A DNA stretch of 28,215 nt from a virus. The stretch spans positions 1 to 28,215 of IMG/VR virus record IMGVR_UViG_3300036806_000133; one strand, given 5' to 3'. Below the pieces are notes generated by a model. That model searched no databases, was not told where the DNA came from, and saw only the letters and a list, made by a program, of their open reading frames with translations. Position 1 is the stretch's first letter, and each line of letters begins with the position of its first letter. A program made the translations under genes and the position numbers. Positions 1 through 7,389 of this stretch are shown in pieces.

Positions 1-174
1 ATTCAAGGGCGAGATCTCCTGATTTTTTTTAAACCTGCCACTGAGCAACGAAATCAACACCAACGCAGCCAGATGTGGAAAGAAATCGAGGATATTCTGG
101 CGGAGAGGGGGGGATTCTTTCCGCTGCTGAAAATGAAGGACTTCGGTAGTAGCCGATTTCGTACCCGCCCATAA
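1..174 (+). CDS. Partial CDS, C-terminal 57 residues of an unrecognised protein
   Basis: Frame 1 is open from the first base to a TAA at 172-174, while the other two plus frames close within the first 35 bases. The visible tail is hydrophilic with mixed charge (a helix-like segment around WKEIEDILAERGG, then an FGSSRFRTRP end), which looks like a real C-terminus. It runs opposite to the late genes and converges on the receiver-like gene that ends at 218. It could be the end of an early or replication gene of the phage, or a host gene if this is a prophage edge. No family can be named from this fragment. Confidence 0.45.
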   Translation: MQGRDLLIFFKPATEQRNQHQRSQMWKEIEDILAERGGFFPLLKMKDFGSSRFRTRP

Positions 175-217
175 TCCCATCAATTTTGGAAAAATGCAAC
201 GATTAAGGTGTAGCCGA

Positions 218-583
218 TTAAACAGGTCTCTGTTTGGAGCGTTGCTCACGCCCTGACAAGATGCCCTCCACCACTTGCAAAAATTTCTCTGGATCGTCTG
301 GCGAAGCGTGAAAATCACACGGCACAAAGTCCTCACCGGGACGCTCAAGCGAGAGGATCGGAGCAGGGCAGTTTTTGCGGAACGTCTCAATAAGGCTCAA
401 CTTGTCGGTGTCGGGTATCGAATGACCAAGTATGAATAAATCGAAATGAGATTGCTGGCATTGCTCGATTGACTTGGTAAAGCCACGAGCGGAGGTCACT
501 TCATGACCTCTCTGCTCAAGCAGCATCTTGCGCGTGTTCAGTAGGCTCGCATCGTATGAAACCGAGAGTATACGCTTGGACAT
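218..583 (-). CDS. Degenerate (non-phosphorylatable) response-regulator receiver-like protein
   Basis: A stand-alone 121-residue receiver-like domain with no output domain. The start is the ATG at 583: it has an AAGGAAAG ribosome-binding site just upstream and opens with a beta-1 strand (MSKRILSVSYD), whereas an in-frame upstream start adds 23 residues with no receiver character. The fold signature is recognisable: beta-1 at 4-10, helix LLNTRKMLLEQRG, VTSARG, beta-3 FDLFILG near 47-53, IP at 56-57, and ILSL near 76-79. The phosphoacceptor Asp position holds Gly53, the acidic pair after beta-1 is reduced to one Asp, and the usual Lys-Pro near the end is Ser-Pro (94-95). It probably acts, if at all, by protein contact rather than phosphotransfer. 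Similar proteins are, to my knowledge, common in Acidobacteriota. It has its own promoter and lies after the tail fibre. It may be phage cargo or the first host gene beyond a prophage. Confidence 0.8.
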   Translation of the reverse strand: MSKRILSVSYDASLLNTRKMLLEQRGHEVTSARGFTKSIEQCQQSHFDLFILGHSIPDTDKLSLIETFRKNCPAPILSLERPGEDFVPCDFHASPDDPEKFLQVVEGILSGREQRSKQRPV

Positions 584-623
584 ATCTTTCCTTTCCCTTG
601 TGGGCCGTCCAAACTGCACATTT

Positions 624-652
624 ATTCTGAGTTGACGAATTGATCGTGTCAA
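624..652 (-). promoter_or_regulatory. Sigma70-type promoter for the receiver-like gene
   Basis: On the minus strand a perfect TTGACA (647-652) is followed by a 17-base spacer and CAGAAT (624-629, four of six matches to TATAAT). The predicted RNA would begin about 30-35 bases before the ATG at 583 and include its ribosome-binding site. This suggests the receiver-like gene is transcribed independently of the late operon. Confidence 0.5.
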
Positions 653-659
653 GTGACAC
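646..659. promoter_or_regulatory. Inverted repeat overlapping the -35 box (operator-like)
   Basis: GTGTCAAGTGACAC is a perfect 6-base inverted repeat with a 2-base centre. It covers the TTGACA box of the promoter above, the usual position for a repressor site. The binding protein is unknown. Confidence 0.4.
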
Positions 660-690
660 TCCGCTATTCGTCATAGGATTTCATTACTCC

Positions 691-719
691 AAAGCAGGCT
701 GGGAGAACGTTCCCGGCCC
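691..719 (-). terminator. Possible terminator after the tail fibre gene
   Basis: Directly after the fibre stop codon the minus strand can fold into a stem of GGC and GGGA pairing with TCCC and GCC (arms 711-718 and 697-704) with one mismatch. Only a short TTT follows, so it is a weak candidate for the end of the late operon. Confidence 0.3.
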
Positions 720-720
720 T

Positions 721-3309
721 TTAGATTTCGACCACCGTCACGAAAGCGATCTGATCTGATGTGCCTGACGAAGCATTCACGCTGATGAAGTCACCAGCAC
801 CGATTGTGAACCCGGTAAGAGTCTGGCTGCTTCCAGCTCCAGTGCTTACGACAACTGATGCAGACATTTGATTTGTCGTTCCCACAGACCCACCGCTTGG
901 CACAACATTCCATTTGTAAGTGACGTTGCCGCCGGAATTATTACCAGCAGTGAACGTTCCCTGAGTTCCGCTGCACATGGTAAGGGTGTTATTGAGAATC
1001 AGCGCAGACTTGCCGTTCGGAACGGTGTAGACGGTGTTGTCGCCAGATGTCAGCGTAGAGGTCGTCAGTTTGGCAGACTTGATATTGGAAGTGTTGTCAA
1101 ACTCCATGATGCTTACAACAACGTTGAATGGCTGCTGCGTCATGTTGAGAGCTAATATCTCTCCTGCTTCAAGAACATAGGTCACTGATCTGCTGCCTGT
1201 TGACTGAGCGAGAATCGTAGTCGAAGCTGACGCGGGGTAATAGACTCCGCCGATCTTCAGCATTGCCACGAGCGTTGATGAGTTTGTGGCATGACCGTTG
1301 AAAACAGTCATTTCAGTGATGATGGCTCGCTTGTTGGCAGGACAGGTGTACAGGTCGCTGTTACCAGTCGCACTGAATGTTTTGATAGAACTTATGAAAG
1401 CCGCATTAGGAGCAATGGTGCCCGCTGGGGTCAAACACATGCTGCCGCTGAAGCTGGAACCGTTGTTGTATTGAATGCTGTTTGTGGCTCCGCCCGGAGT
1501 GCTGCCTCCCCCGCCCGATACTGTAGTGAATGCCAAGACCCCGCTGCTGTTCGTGAGCACTTGACCGTTGGTTCCGATGCTCGCTGGCAGATCGACTCCG
1601 CCCAATTGAATGTGGTTTCCGGTTCCCGCTGTATCAATCGTTTTGTGTGTCAGCGTGTCCGTCGTAGCACGAGCGACAAGCTGATCTGTTGCACCGGGAA
1701 TCGTTATCGTGCCCGATGCTGTTGCAGCGGGCTGCAAAGTCGTAAAGCCCGACGATGACCCTGCGAAAGATGCACCGCCTGAGCCAATCGTTGGAAGTCC
1801 CAGTGTTGCGCTGTTGATAACAGCACCGCTGCTGAGAACAACTGTGCCAGTACCGACGGAGCCGTCTGACAAGTCAGCTACGGATGGTTGCGCTTGTGTG
1901 AAAGCCCCTGTGGTGCTGTTGTATGCCGTAAGGTATTTGTGCGAAACAGCGGTTGTGTTAGCTGGAAGCGTCGGTGTGCCGGAAATATCCGAATACGCTG
2001 GTTGGCTCAAGTGCGGCACACCAGAAGTGGAGATGCTATCAATCCACTGGTGAGTGACCGCTGCTGCGGACTCCACACCTCCGAGAGTTGAAGCCGAAGG
2101 GTTCGGCAACTGCGTAGCAGCTAGCGTTCCGCTGATGTCGCTGAAAGCCAATTGCCCAACGGTGATAGCTGCACCAGTGGAACTTTGCTTTAGGACTTGA
2201 TGTGTCCCACCTGTGGCACTCAGATCAGCCGCAGTTCCACCACGAGCGAGAGCGATCTGCCCGGTTGTGATCTTTGAAGCATCGAGGTTCGGAATCTGAG
2301 CAGTCGCGAACGTGCCTGTCGTGATCTTTGAGGCGTCAAGGTTCGGAATCTGACCTGACACGGCAACGCCGGAAATATCAGAGAAGGACGGCTGAGCTGC
2401 TGTGAGGTTTCCGGTCGTCGCATCATAAGCTGTCAAAAACTCATGGGATACCACGCCGAACGTGTTCGCGAGTTGCGGTCTTCCAGTCAGGTCGGAATAA
2501 TCCGGCTGCGTCGCCGTGAATAACCCGGTGCTCGCGTCGTATGAGACGAGCCACTTGTGCGAAGCAGACGCAATTGTCTGCGCAAGCTGGGGCTTCCCGG
2601 TCAGATCGCTATAGTCCGGCTGCGATAAATGTTGAACACCGTTGGAGTCGATCCAACTAACCCATTGATGCGCTGTTGAGCCGCTTACCGGCTGGATTGG
2701 GTTGCTGTTGGCATCGGGTAAAGTGAAAACCCGCGCTGCCGAGGCGGTGCCAGTGACCTTGATGTTGTTCGTCGCGGAGCTTCCAACATAGACGTTTGAA
2801 AATGGTAGTAATGCCGAGCCGATGTCAGTGCCGCCCGCCGTATGCGGAAGTAAAGGGGCTGTCAGGTCTTGAATCTGTGGCACAGACAAACCGAATGAAG
2901 CAATGGTCTGCAAAGCAGTCGGGTTCTTGACGACGATGTTCGAGATTTGTGGCCCACCGATGCCTCCCTGGTTGAACGGGATGATCTGACTTAAATCCTG
3001 AGTCCCGGTGCCGGTGAACTGATAGGGAATTGTCAGTGACGCTGTGTTGGCGTTGTCCGAGGTGAAAGTCACCAAATAGAAAGTATTCGGAGGCGTGATT
3101 ACATCATTGCCAATCGGCGTGAATGAGAATCCGCCCAAGCCGTCCTGGGCAACGGGAATCTTCGGACTGGAAATGATGCAACTTCCCGGTACACGCGGGT
3201 TGTCCAGACCAAAGTTTGTGAGTCGGACTGATACAGTCGCGCCCACGGCGTTGTTTCCGAGGAAGTCTTGAATCTTGCCGGTGATCGTGATGACAGGTGT
3301 ATATGACAT
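721..3309 (-). CDS. Tail fibre / receptor-binding protein with internal repeats
   Basis: 862 residues. Residues 8-30 (TGKIQDFLGNNAVGATVSVRL) look like a carboxypeptidase-regulatory/prealbumin-type beta domain, a plausible virion-attachment head. Residues about 212-485 hold a repeated unit with an H-x-W/Y/F start, a YDxxTG or ISTSG turn, a QPxYSDLTG or ISG motif and a PxL end. Inside it, NLDASKITTG occurs twice (324-333 and 341-350). The rest is Ser/Thr/Gly/Ala-rich beta-type sequence ending in a VVEI strand, typical of a fibre tip. No peptidase or depolymerase motif was noticed. It lies last in the late operon, after a membrane-protein cassette and just downstream of an AAGGAAAG site. The fibre role is inferred from length, composition, repeats and position. 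Confidence 0.75.
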   Translation of the reverse strand: MSYTPVITITGKIQDFLGNNAVGATVSVRLTNFGLDNPRVPGSCIISSPKIPVAQDGLGGFSFTPIGNDVITPPNTFYLVTFTSDNANTASLTIPYQFTGTGTQDLSQIIPFNQGGIGGPQISNIVVKNPTALQTIASFGLSVPQIQDLTAPLLPHTAGGTDIGSALLPFSNVYVGSSATNNIKVTGTASAARVFTLPDANSNPIQPVSGSTAHQWVSWIDSNGVQHLSQPDYSDLTGKPQLAQTIASASHKWLVSYDASTGLFTATQPDYSDLTGRPQLANTFGVVSHEFLTAYDATTGNLTAAQPSFSDISGVAVSGQIPNLDASKITTGTFATAQIPNLDASKITTGQIALARGGTAADLSATGGTHQVLKQSSTGAAITVGQLAFSDISGTLAATQLPNPSASTLGGVESAAAVTHQWIDSISTSGVPHLSQPAYSDISGTPTLPANTTAVSHKYLTAYNSTTGAFTQAQPSVADLSDGSVGTGTVVLSSGAVINSATLGLPTIGSGGASFAGSSSGFTTLQPAATASGTITIPGATDQLVARATTDTLTHKTIDTAGTGNHIQLGGVDLPASIGTNGQVLTNSSGVLAFTTVSGGGGSTPGGATNSIQYNNGSSFSGSMCLTPAGTIAPNAAFISSIKTFSATGNSDLYTCPANKRAIITEMTVFNGHATNSSTLVAMLKIGGVYYPASASTTILAQSTGSRSVTYVLEAGEILALNMTQQPFNVVVSIMEFDNTSNIKSAKLTTSTLTSGDNTVYTVPNGKSALILNNTLTMCSGTQGTFTAGNNSGGNVTYKWNVVPSGGSVGTTNQMSASVVVSTGAGSSQTLTGFTIGAGDFISVNASSGTSDQIAFVTVVEI
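2267..2353. repeat. Tandem repeat in the tail fibre gene
   Basis: Two imperfect 33-base copies (2267-2299 and 2321-2353), both ending in AGGTTCGGAATCTGA on the plus strand, encode the two NLDASKITTG segments. Such short repeats can allow fibre length change by recombination. Confidence 0.7.
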
Positions 3310-3327
3310 AAAAACTTGAATCTTTCC

Positions 3328-3555
3328 TTATGACTTGCTGGCGTCTGCTTCGGACTGACTTTGGTCAGGGAACTTCTGATATGTCAGTGCATGCCCTGCG
3401 AGAAAGCCGTACCACGCATAGATGGTGTTCTGCACACCTGTGCCGATGTCATGCCCGGTCTTGAAGTGAAATGCGAGGATCGCTGCTTGCGTAGCTCCAG
3501 CGAGAACAACGTGCATTTTATTGATGATGGTGTCGTAAATCTTGTCCCAGTTCAT
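3328..3555 (-). CDS. Small two-helix membrane protein, holin-like
   Basis: 75 residues from the ATG at 3555, chosen because it overlaps the stop of the preceding 38-residue gene in an ATGA junction. The in-frame upstream ATG at 3594 would lie inside that gene. Hydrophobic segments at about 14-30 and 41-60 are separated by a short polar loop (FKTGHDIGTG), and the C-terminus is polar (PDQSQSEADASKS). Size and layout fit a class II-type holin, and it is the third gene of an overlapping membrane cassette. The lysozyme of this phage has no signal and so needs a holin. No family signature is recognised, so the role rests on topology and context. Confidence 0.55.
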   Translation of the reverse strand: MNWDKIYDTIINKMHVVLAGATQAAILAFHFKTGHDIGTGVQNTIYAWYGFLAGHALTYQKFPDQSQSEADASKS

Positions 3556-3668
3556 TGCTTCTTCTTTGGCTTCTTGCCGAAAATCTGTTCCCAAGTTTGA
3601 CCGTGACTATTCTTGCCGTCCTTCAGGACAGGCGCACCGACGCTGAATTTGTCTTCGAGGTACTTCAT
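3552..3668 (-). CDS. 38-residue basic protein in the overlapping membrane cassette
   Basis: A gene below usual size cutoffs. ATG at 3666-3668, TGA at 3552-3554, product beginning MKYLEDKFSVGAPV and ending GKKPKKKQ. An AGAGG ribosome-binding site lies just upstream. Its start overlaps the stop of the coiled-coil membrane protein (ATGA) and its stop overlaps the start of the two-helix protein (ATGA), so all three are probably translationally coupled. It has no membrane segment and a strongly basic C-terminal tail. Function unknown; a regulator or partner of the neighbouring membrane proteins is a guess. The two ATGA junctions and the ribosome-binding site are the main evidence that it is real. 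Confidence 0.6.
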   Translation of the reverse strand: MKYLEDKFSVGAPVLKDGKNSHGQTWEQIFGKKPKKKQ

Positions 3669-3943
3669 TTGCCTCTGGAGATGGCGTCCAACTTGTTTTC
3701 GATACGCTCGACCGTGGTCTTAACGTCATCGACTTCACGCCGGGTAGCAAGATCGTTGCGGATTTCGTCTTCAAGCGCAGTGATGCGCTTTCCCTGCTCC
3801 GTCTGGATGTCGGCAAAGTGCGTTTTTGATGAACTCACATTGACAAGCAACGTTGAAACGAAGAATGCAATGCTGAGCAGCAGACTGACATGCTTCGGCA
3901 GTCTGTCTTTGATAAGGTCGAGAATGGATTGAGTATCTGGCAT
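3665..3943 (-). CDS. Membrane-anchored coiled-coil protein, possible lysis accessory
   Basis: 92 residues. A short polar N-terminus is followed by one hydrophobic segment (about 18-36, VSLLLSIAFFVSTLLVNV) and then a charged heptad-like coiled coil (about 42-88, ITALEDEIRNDLATRREVDDV and onward). This layout is that of a small membrane-anchored periplasmic or cytoplasmic coiled coil, as in some holin-associated or spanin proteins. It opens a three-gene cassette with ATGA overlaps. The ATG at 3943 lacks a good ribosome-binding site (AGGAAA lies 11 bases away). A repeat-rich region just upstream (3969-4037) may control it. Confidence 0.6.
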   Translation of the reverse strand: MPDTQSILDLIKDRLPKHVSLLLSIAFFVSTLLVNVSSSKTHFADIQTEQGKRITALEDEIRNDLATRREVDDVKTTVERIENKLDAISRGK

Positions 3944-3968
3944 TTGGTGGTTTATTTCCTGGTCTTTC

Positions 3969-4037
3969 GCCCTATCCTCTCTATATATATAGGGCAGATT
4001 TTTGAGTTACTTTTGTGACTATTTCCCTTACGTAGGG
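3969..4037. promoter_or_regulatory. Divergent control region with two inverted repeats
   Basis: The gap between the leftward membrane cassette (start 3943) and the rightward small gene (start 4078) contains GCCCTAT (3969-3975) and ATAGGGC (3989-3995) as perfect 7-base arms around an AT-rich centre with the palindrome CTATATATATAG. A near-palindrome CCCTTACGTAGGG lies at 4025-4037. The shared CCCTA/TAGGG half-sites suggest one DNA-binding protein acting on both directions. TATACT at 4053-4058 could be a -10 box for the rightward gene, but no convincing -35 box was found. Confidence 0.4.
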
Positions 4038-4077
4038 CATCAAATATGCGGATATACTTGGCCCGTGGAGGTTAGCT

Positions 4078-4230
4078 ATGAAAAAGCGTGATGGATTTGT
4101 CCGTGACCCGTATTTTGGTTCAACAAGAAAATCAACCCCGCCTCAGGCTTTGGGCGAATGGATAAAAAACCATCCATATCAGTTCTGCGCCCTCGTGGGT
4201 TTTCTTATTGCCTTGCTGCGCTCTTTTTAG
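4078..4230 (+). CDS. 50-residue single-pass membrane peptide, plus strand
   Basis: ATG at 4078 preceded by GGAGG at a 7-base spacing, TAG at 4228-4230. The product starts with MKKRDGFVRD, is polar to residue 34, and ends in a hydrophobic segment (about 35-47, FCALVGFLIALL) followed by RSF. It runs against the late operon, and its stop overlaps the stop of the convergent gene ending at 4227. The good ribosome-binding site, basic N-terminus and membrane segment support a real gene. Function unknown. Small phage membrane peptides on the opposite strand are often accessory, for example lysis timing or exclusion, but nothing here proves that. Confidence 0.5.
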   Translation: MKKRDGFVRDPYFGSTRKSTPPQALGEWIKNHPYQFCALVGFLIALLRSF

Positions 4231-5015
4231 TGTTTGAGTTTGTTGTATAGCCAACGTCCGCCTTCCTCGATACCAGCTCCCGCCCCCAACGTCCCGGCAC
4301 CTTTTAGCCAGCCCGGAGCATTCGGCAGTTGAGAACCAAGCCACTGCATTCCTTGTCGAGCTAGACTCGGCCCCATAATTTCTTCTCCGCCTGCTGTCAA
4401 AACTCCAGTAGCAGTAGGTGCTAGAGCACCCGCTGTAAAAGCAGCCGCTGGCGCAGAAGCCACAACAGCACCGCCCACGGCTTTATCTTTGATCTGCTCC
4501 CTGAACATCGGGGAGTTCGCCAATTCCATAGCCTGCCAATTTTGAATTTTGTCCCTGATTGCTTGAGCCTCTGGCGATTGAGCATCGGGACGCATAGCAA
4601 GAGTCTTTGAAAGCCATCCCTGCTGAGCCTGTCCTTTTTGTGCATCATCAGCCAATATTTTTGCTTCAGCATCAGTCGGTAATGCACGATTACCCGCTTT
4701 CACTAAATCATCGACTTCCTGCGGTGCGGCATAAAATTTTGTGCCTTCCCTACTTGTCGGCGCGATCATAGGACGAGCACCGGGAGTAGAAGGGTCAACA
4801 GAAAAATTCTGCCTGCGCATCACTGCAACATTTTCAGGAGCTACCTGCTGCGTTTCGCCGTTCGGACCGACCATAGTGATGACCGTCGGTTGCGCCTTGC
4901 TGAAATCGAGATTCACAGCGGGTTGCTGAGCTTGAGGGGCACCTTGGGCTTGCGCATTCTGAAGAGGAATCGCTTTGGTGAAATCCAGAGTTACGCTTTG
5001 TCCGTTGTCGCCCAT
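4227..5015 (-). CDS. Internal-virion-type structural protein (262 residues)
   Basis: The N-terminus has two copies of a short motif, VTLDFTKAIPL (8-18) and VNLDFSKAQPT (34-44), joined by Gln/Ala-rich linker. Related DFSKA-type repeats are, as I recall, found at the start of podovirus internal or ejection proteins. A helical middle (100-178) leads to a Gly/Ala-rich hydrophobic stretch (about 180-208) that could insert into a membrane, and the tail is GAGIEEGGRWLYNKL. No enzyme motif was found. It follows the 615-residue protein with adjoining stop and start (TAA-ATG) and is the last of four similar low-complexity proteins. A DNA-ejection or internal-core role is inferred. Confidence 0.55.
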   Translation of the reverse strand: MGDNGQSVTLDFTKAIPLQNAQAQGAPQAQQPAVNLDFSKAQPTVITMVGPNGETQQVAPENVAVMRRQNFSVDPSTPGARPMIAPTSREGTKFYAAPQEVDDLVKAGNRALPTDAEAKILADDAQKGQAQQGWLSKTLAMRPDAQSPEAQAIRDKIQNWQAMELANSPMFREQIKDKAVGGAVVASAPAAAFTAGALAPTATGVLTAGGEEIMGPSLARQGMQWLGSQLPNAPGWLKGAGTLGAGAGIEEGGRWLYNKLKH

Positions 5016-6863
5016 TTACTGCACAACTCCCAAATCTTGCTTGCCGTCGCTCCAGTGCAACTTGCCGTCACTGCCTGGAACCTTCATGGTTGCCCCTGCG
5101 GGAGCACTGCCCACCGCTGGAGTTTCCGGCTGTTTCGTCCGGTTTGTTGGAGTGGAAGCAGCGGTCGCCCAGGACGGAAGCTCGACGCCTAATTTCTGGA
5201 AAGCTTTCGCACCTTCCGGGTAGAGGACATAAGGATGCTCGCCCGTCAGACCGAAGAAAGAATCGTGAACGGCAGACAGCTTGGACATCATCAAATTTGC
5301 GTCTGCTTTCACGACGCCCGAGAGGGCGTCCGGGCCTAAGTCCTTGCCCAGCGTGTCACCGATATGTTCGATTTCCGAGTCGGTAACCTGACCTTTAAAT
5401 ACTTTGCCCAGTTCGCCCGAGACGGCATTGCGGATCGCCTCGAATACAACAGGCGCGGCTTGTCCGGTCGCCACGCCATACTTGTTTGCAATTGTGTTAA
5501 GCATTTTGAGGTCGCCATTGTTCAGCGCCGTGATGGCATCCTGCAATTGCGACAAGTGACCGCTTGCAGTGTTGAATGCAAGAACAGCTTTATGGTCTTC
5601 TCCGCTCGCCAAGCTCTGGCGTGCTGCTTTGATTGCCGGCCCATTAGGTACCAATGCCTGGTTATCGTTGCCTTGCGGCACTCCGTGCGGAGTGTTCGCA
5701 CCTGGAGCCGCATTACCCGCAGCTCCGCTTGGAGCCGCTGAATGTCCTGCAGCACCAGCCGCAGCGCCGCTTTGCAACGCTGAGTTGTTTCCGAAGTCGA
5801 TGCCATACGTGTTGACACCGAAGTTGCGGTATGCGAGATTCACGCGCTCTGTCGCAAGCTGGAACCGCTTCTGCGTCATCTCGTACTGTTTCAGTTTGAG
5901 TTGATAGAGAGGCGAATTTGGATCGTTTGCCGCCTTGTCCAAATCTGCTTTTGCGAGAGCCTGAGCTTGCTGCGCTTCGTAGAGTTCCTTGTGCGATGAA
6001 TCCAGTTCCACTTTTGCATTCTGGGCACGCGAACTCTCTTCTTCCGTCAAAGGCTTTCCAGTAGCGGGATTGAAGCCCGCGCTGAGCATCTTGGGCTGCG
6101 CTGCTGTTTGTGCGACAGCGACTTTCACCGGGATATAACGCCCAGTGTTCGGATCGAATACAAACTGAGAGTTTGCTGCCGCATTCTTTTGCGCGGTCTC
6201 TGCCTGCTTCTCTTTCAGATTTATGTCCGCTTGCTGCTGCATAGCAGGAAGGTTCGTGTCATACTCGCGCTTCGCCGCTTCGCTCTGTAGCCAAGGCTGC
6301 AAGATAGTCATGCCCTCGCCAGGGCGTCCATTGGTTCCCCAAGGATCGCGTCCGCCAAATTCCGCGAGACCCGCTGCTGCAATAGCTAGCGCCTTGCGAA
6401 GATCATTGTGCTGGTTGCGCCAAGAGTCAGCACCCGGCTGACCGTCAGGAATTTTGTCGAACGGCCCACGCGGGCGACCCGGTACTTGAGCGTGCTCCGC
6501 AGGAGCCAACGAAGGTGTATCGGTTGAAGGCTGCCCAAGCCAGCTCGGAACATCGGTATTCGTACCCGGCACACTCAGTGATAGAGGCGGAGGCACCGGA
6601 GCATTCTGATTCTGCTCTGCGGTGTGAAGTTGATCTAAAGCCGAAGGAGCAGACGGAGCGTTCACTGAAGGCAACGGAGCTTGACCTTGCTGCTGCGAGG
6701 CATCCGGAGACACGTTCTGCGGAGCTGCTGTGGGAGCAGGTTCATTGGCAACAGCGGGAGGCACCTGACCGCCCGCTGCTCCACCTTTGATTAAAGCCTG
6801 GAGCCAATCAGGAAGCTGCTGCGTCCCATCGCCGTTATCGTTTTGTAGCCAGTTCATTGCCAT
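5016..6863 (-). CDS. Large internal-virion / DNA-ejection-type protein (615 residues)
   Basis: The first ~170 residues are Pro/Ala/Gln-rich and probably disordered. Residues about 200-345 are helical and charged, including a coiled-coil-like stretch around KVELDSSHKELYEAQQAQALAKADL. A second Gly/Ala-rich linker follows, then a compact helical C-terminal domain (about 420-560) with a TASGHLSQLQDAITAL start and a GEHPY end. This domain style is familiar from phage injection proteins but has no catalytic signature. The start is ATG at 6863 or 6857; neither has a strong ribosome-binding site. It directly precedes the 262-residue protein. The role is inferred from position between tail proteins and fibre in a short-tailed phage. 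Confidence 0.6.
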   Translation of the reverse strand: MAMNWLQNDNGDGTQQLPDWLQALIKGGAAGGQVPPAVANEPAPTAAPQNVSPDASQQQGQAPLPSVNAPSAPSALDQLHTAEQNQNAPVPPPLSLSVPGTNTDVPSWLGQPSTDTPSLAPAEHAQVPGRPRGPFDKIPDGQPGADSWRNQHNDLRKALAIAAAGLAEFGGRDPWGTNGRPGEGMTILQPWLQSEAAKREYDTNLPAMQQQADINLKEKQAETAQKNAAANSQFVFDPNTGRYIPVKVAVAQTAAQPKMLSAGFNPATGKPLTEEESSRAQNAKVELDSSHKELYEAQQAQALAKADLDKAANDPNSPLYQLKLKQYEMTQKRFQLATERVNLAYRNFGVNTYGIDFGNNSALQSGAAAGAAGHSAAPSGAAGNAAPGANTPHGVPQGNDNQALVPNGPAIKAARQSLASGEDHKAVLAFNTASGHLSQLQDAITALNNGDLKMLNTIANKYGVATGQAAPVVFEAIRNAVSGELGKVFKGQVTDSEIEHIGDTLGKDLGPDALSGVVKADANLMMSKLSAVHDSFFGLTGEHPYVLYPEGAKAFQKLGVELPSWATAASTPTNRTKQPETPAVGSAPAGATMKVPGSDGKLHWSDGKQDLGVVQ

Positions 6864-6866
6864 GTG

Positions 6867-7379
6867 TTATCGCCCGAAGAGGTTCCCGCCCGTAGCCATC
6901 GGGCTGGTTATCGGCGTCCCCGCCGCCCCCGGCGTAAACATCGGGGAGGTTATTGGCGGCTGCATCTGGAACCCAGTGGGGCCGGTGTACAGCGGGCTCG
7001 TGATTGGGTGCTGCATCTGGAACCCAGTTGAACCAGAGGGATTTAGCATCGGGCTGGTAATGGGCGAATGCATCTGGAACGTGGGCGGCGTCCCGCCAAA
7101 CAAATTCGGCGTGCCTGTCGGGCTAGTTATTGGCTGCTTCGGTGCGAACTTGTTCACCAAGGCGTTACCGATTCCAGCAATCGCTTGCTCTTCAGGCCCG
7201 CCCTGCTGCGCAGAAAAGTTATTCGACGCCTGCATGATCTGCTGTCCGAGCTTCTGCATACCAGTAGACCCGCTGTCTGTTGCGGGAGCCGGATTTCCGC
7301 CGAATAGGTTCTGGGCATACGGAGTCAGTCCTCCGGTGTATCCGGTGCTGCCCGTCGTGTCTGTTGATTTACCACCCAT
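6867..7379 (-). CDS. PITSP-repeat protein (170 residues), probably virion-associated
   Basis: A short protein dominated by repeats. PITSP occurs at residues 83-87, 106-110, 125-129, 142-146 and 156-160, three of them within an FQMQ/H-x-PITSPM/L unit. NLFGG or NLFGR occurs at 24, 92 and 166. Only residues 40-80 (MQKLGQQIMQASNNF and onward) look like an ordinary helical segment. An AAGGAG site precedes the ATG at 7379 at good spacing. It sits between two internal-virion-type genes and is likely co-packaged or a scaffold or linker for them. No homologous family is recognised. Confidence 0.6.
   Translation of the reverse strand: MGGKSTDTTGSTGYTGGLTPYAQNLFGGNPAPATDSGSTGMQKLGQQIMQASNNFSAQQGGPEEQAIAGIGNALVNKFAPKQPITSPTGTPNLFGGTPPTFQMHSPITSPMLNPSGSTGFQMQHPITSPLYTGPTGFQMQPPITSPMFTPGAAGTPITSPMATGGNLFGR
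6900..7133. repeat. Coding repeats of the PITSP protein
   Basis: Five spaced repeat units encoding PITSP. On the plus strand the sequence TGCATCTGGAAC recurs at about 6961, 7012 and 7069, next to GGGCTGGTTATCGG-like segments, so the repetition is at DNA as well as protein level. Confidence 0.75.
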
Positions 7380-7389
7380 GAAATTCTCC

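Noticed and set aside
3607-3816. 69-codon minus-strand frame overlapping the coiled-coil membrane gene
   Set aside because: Ser/Arg-rich product out of frame with the two overlapping genes that explain this DNA better.
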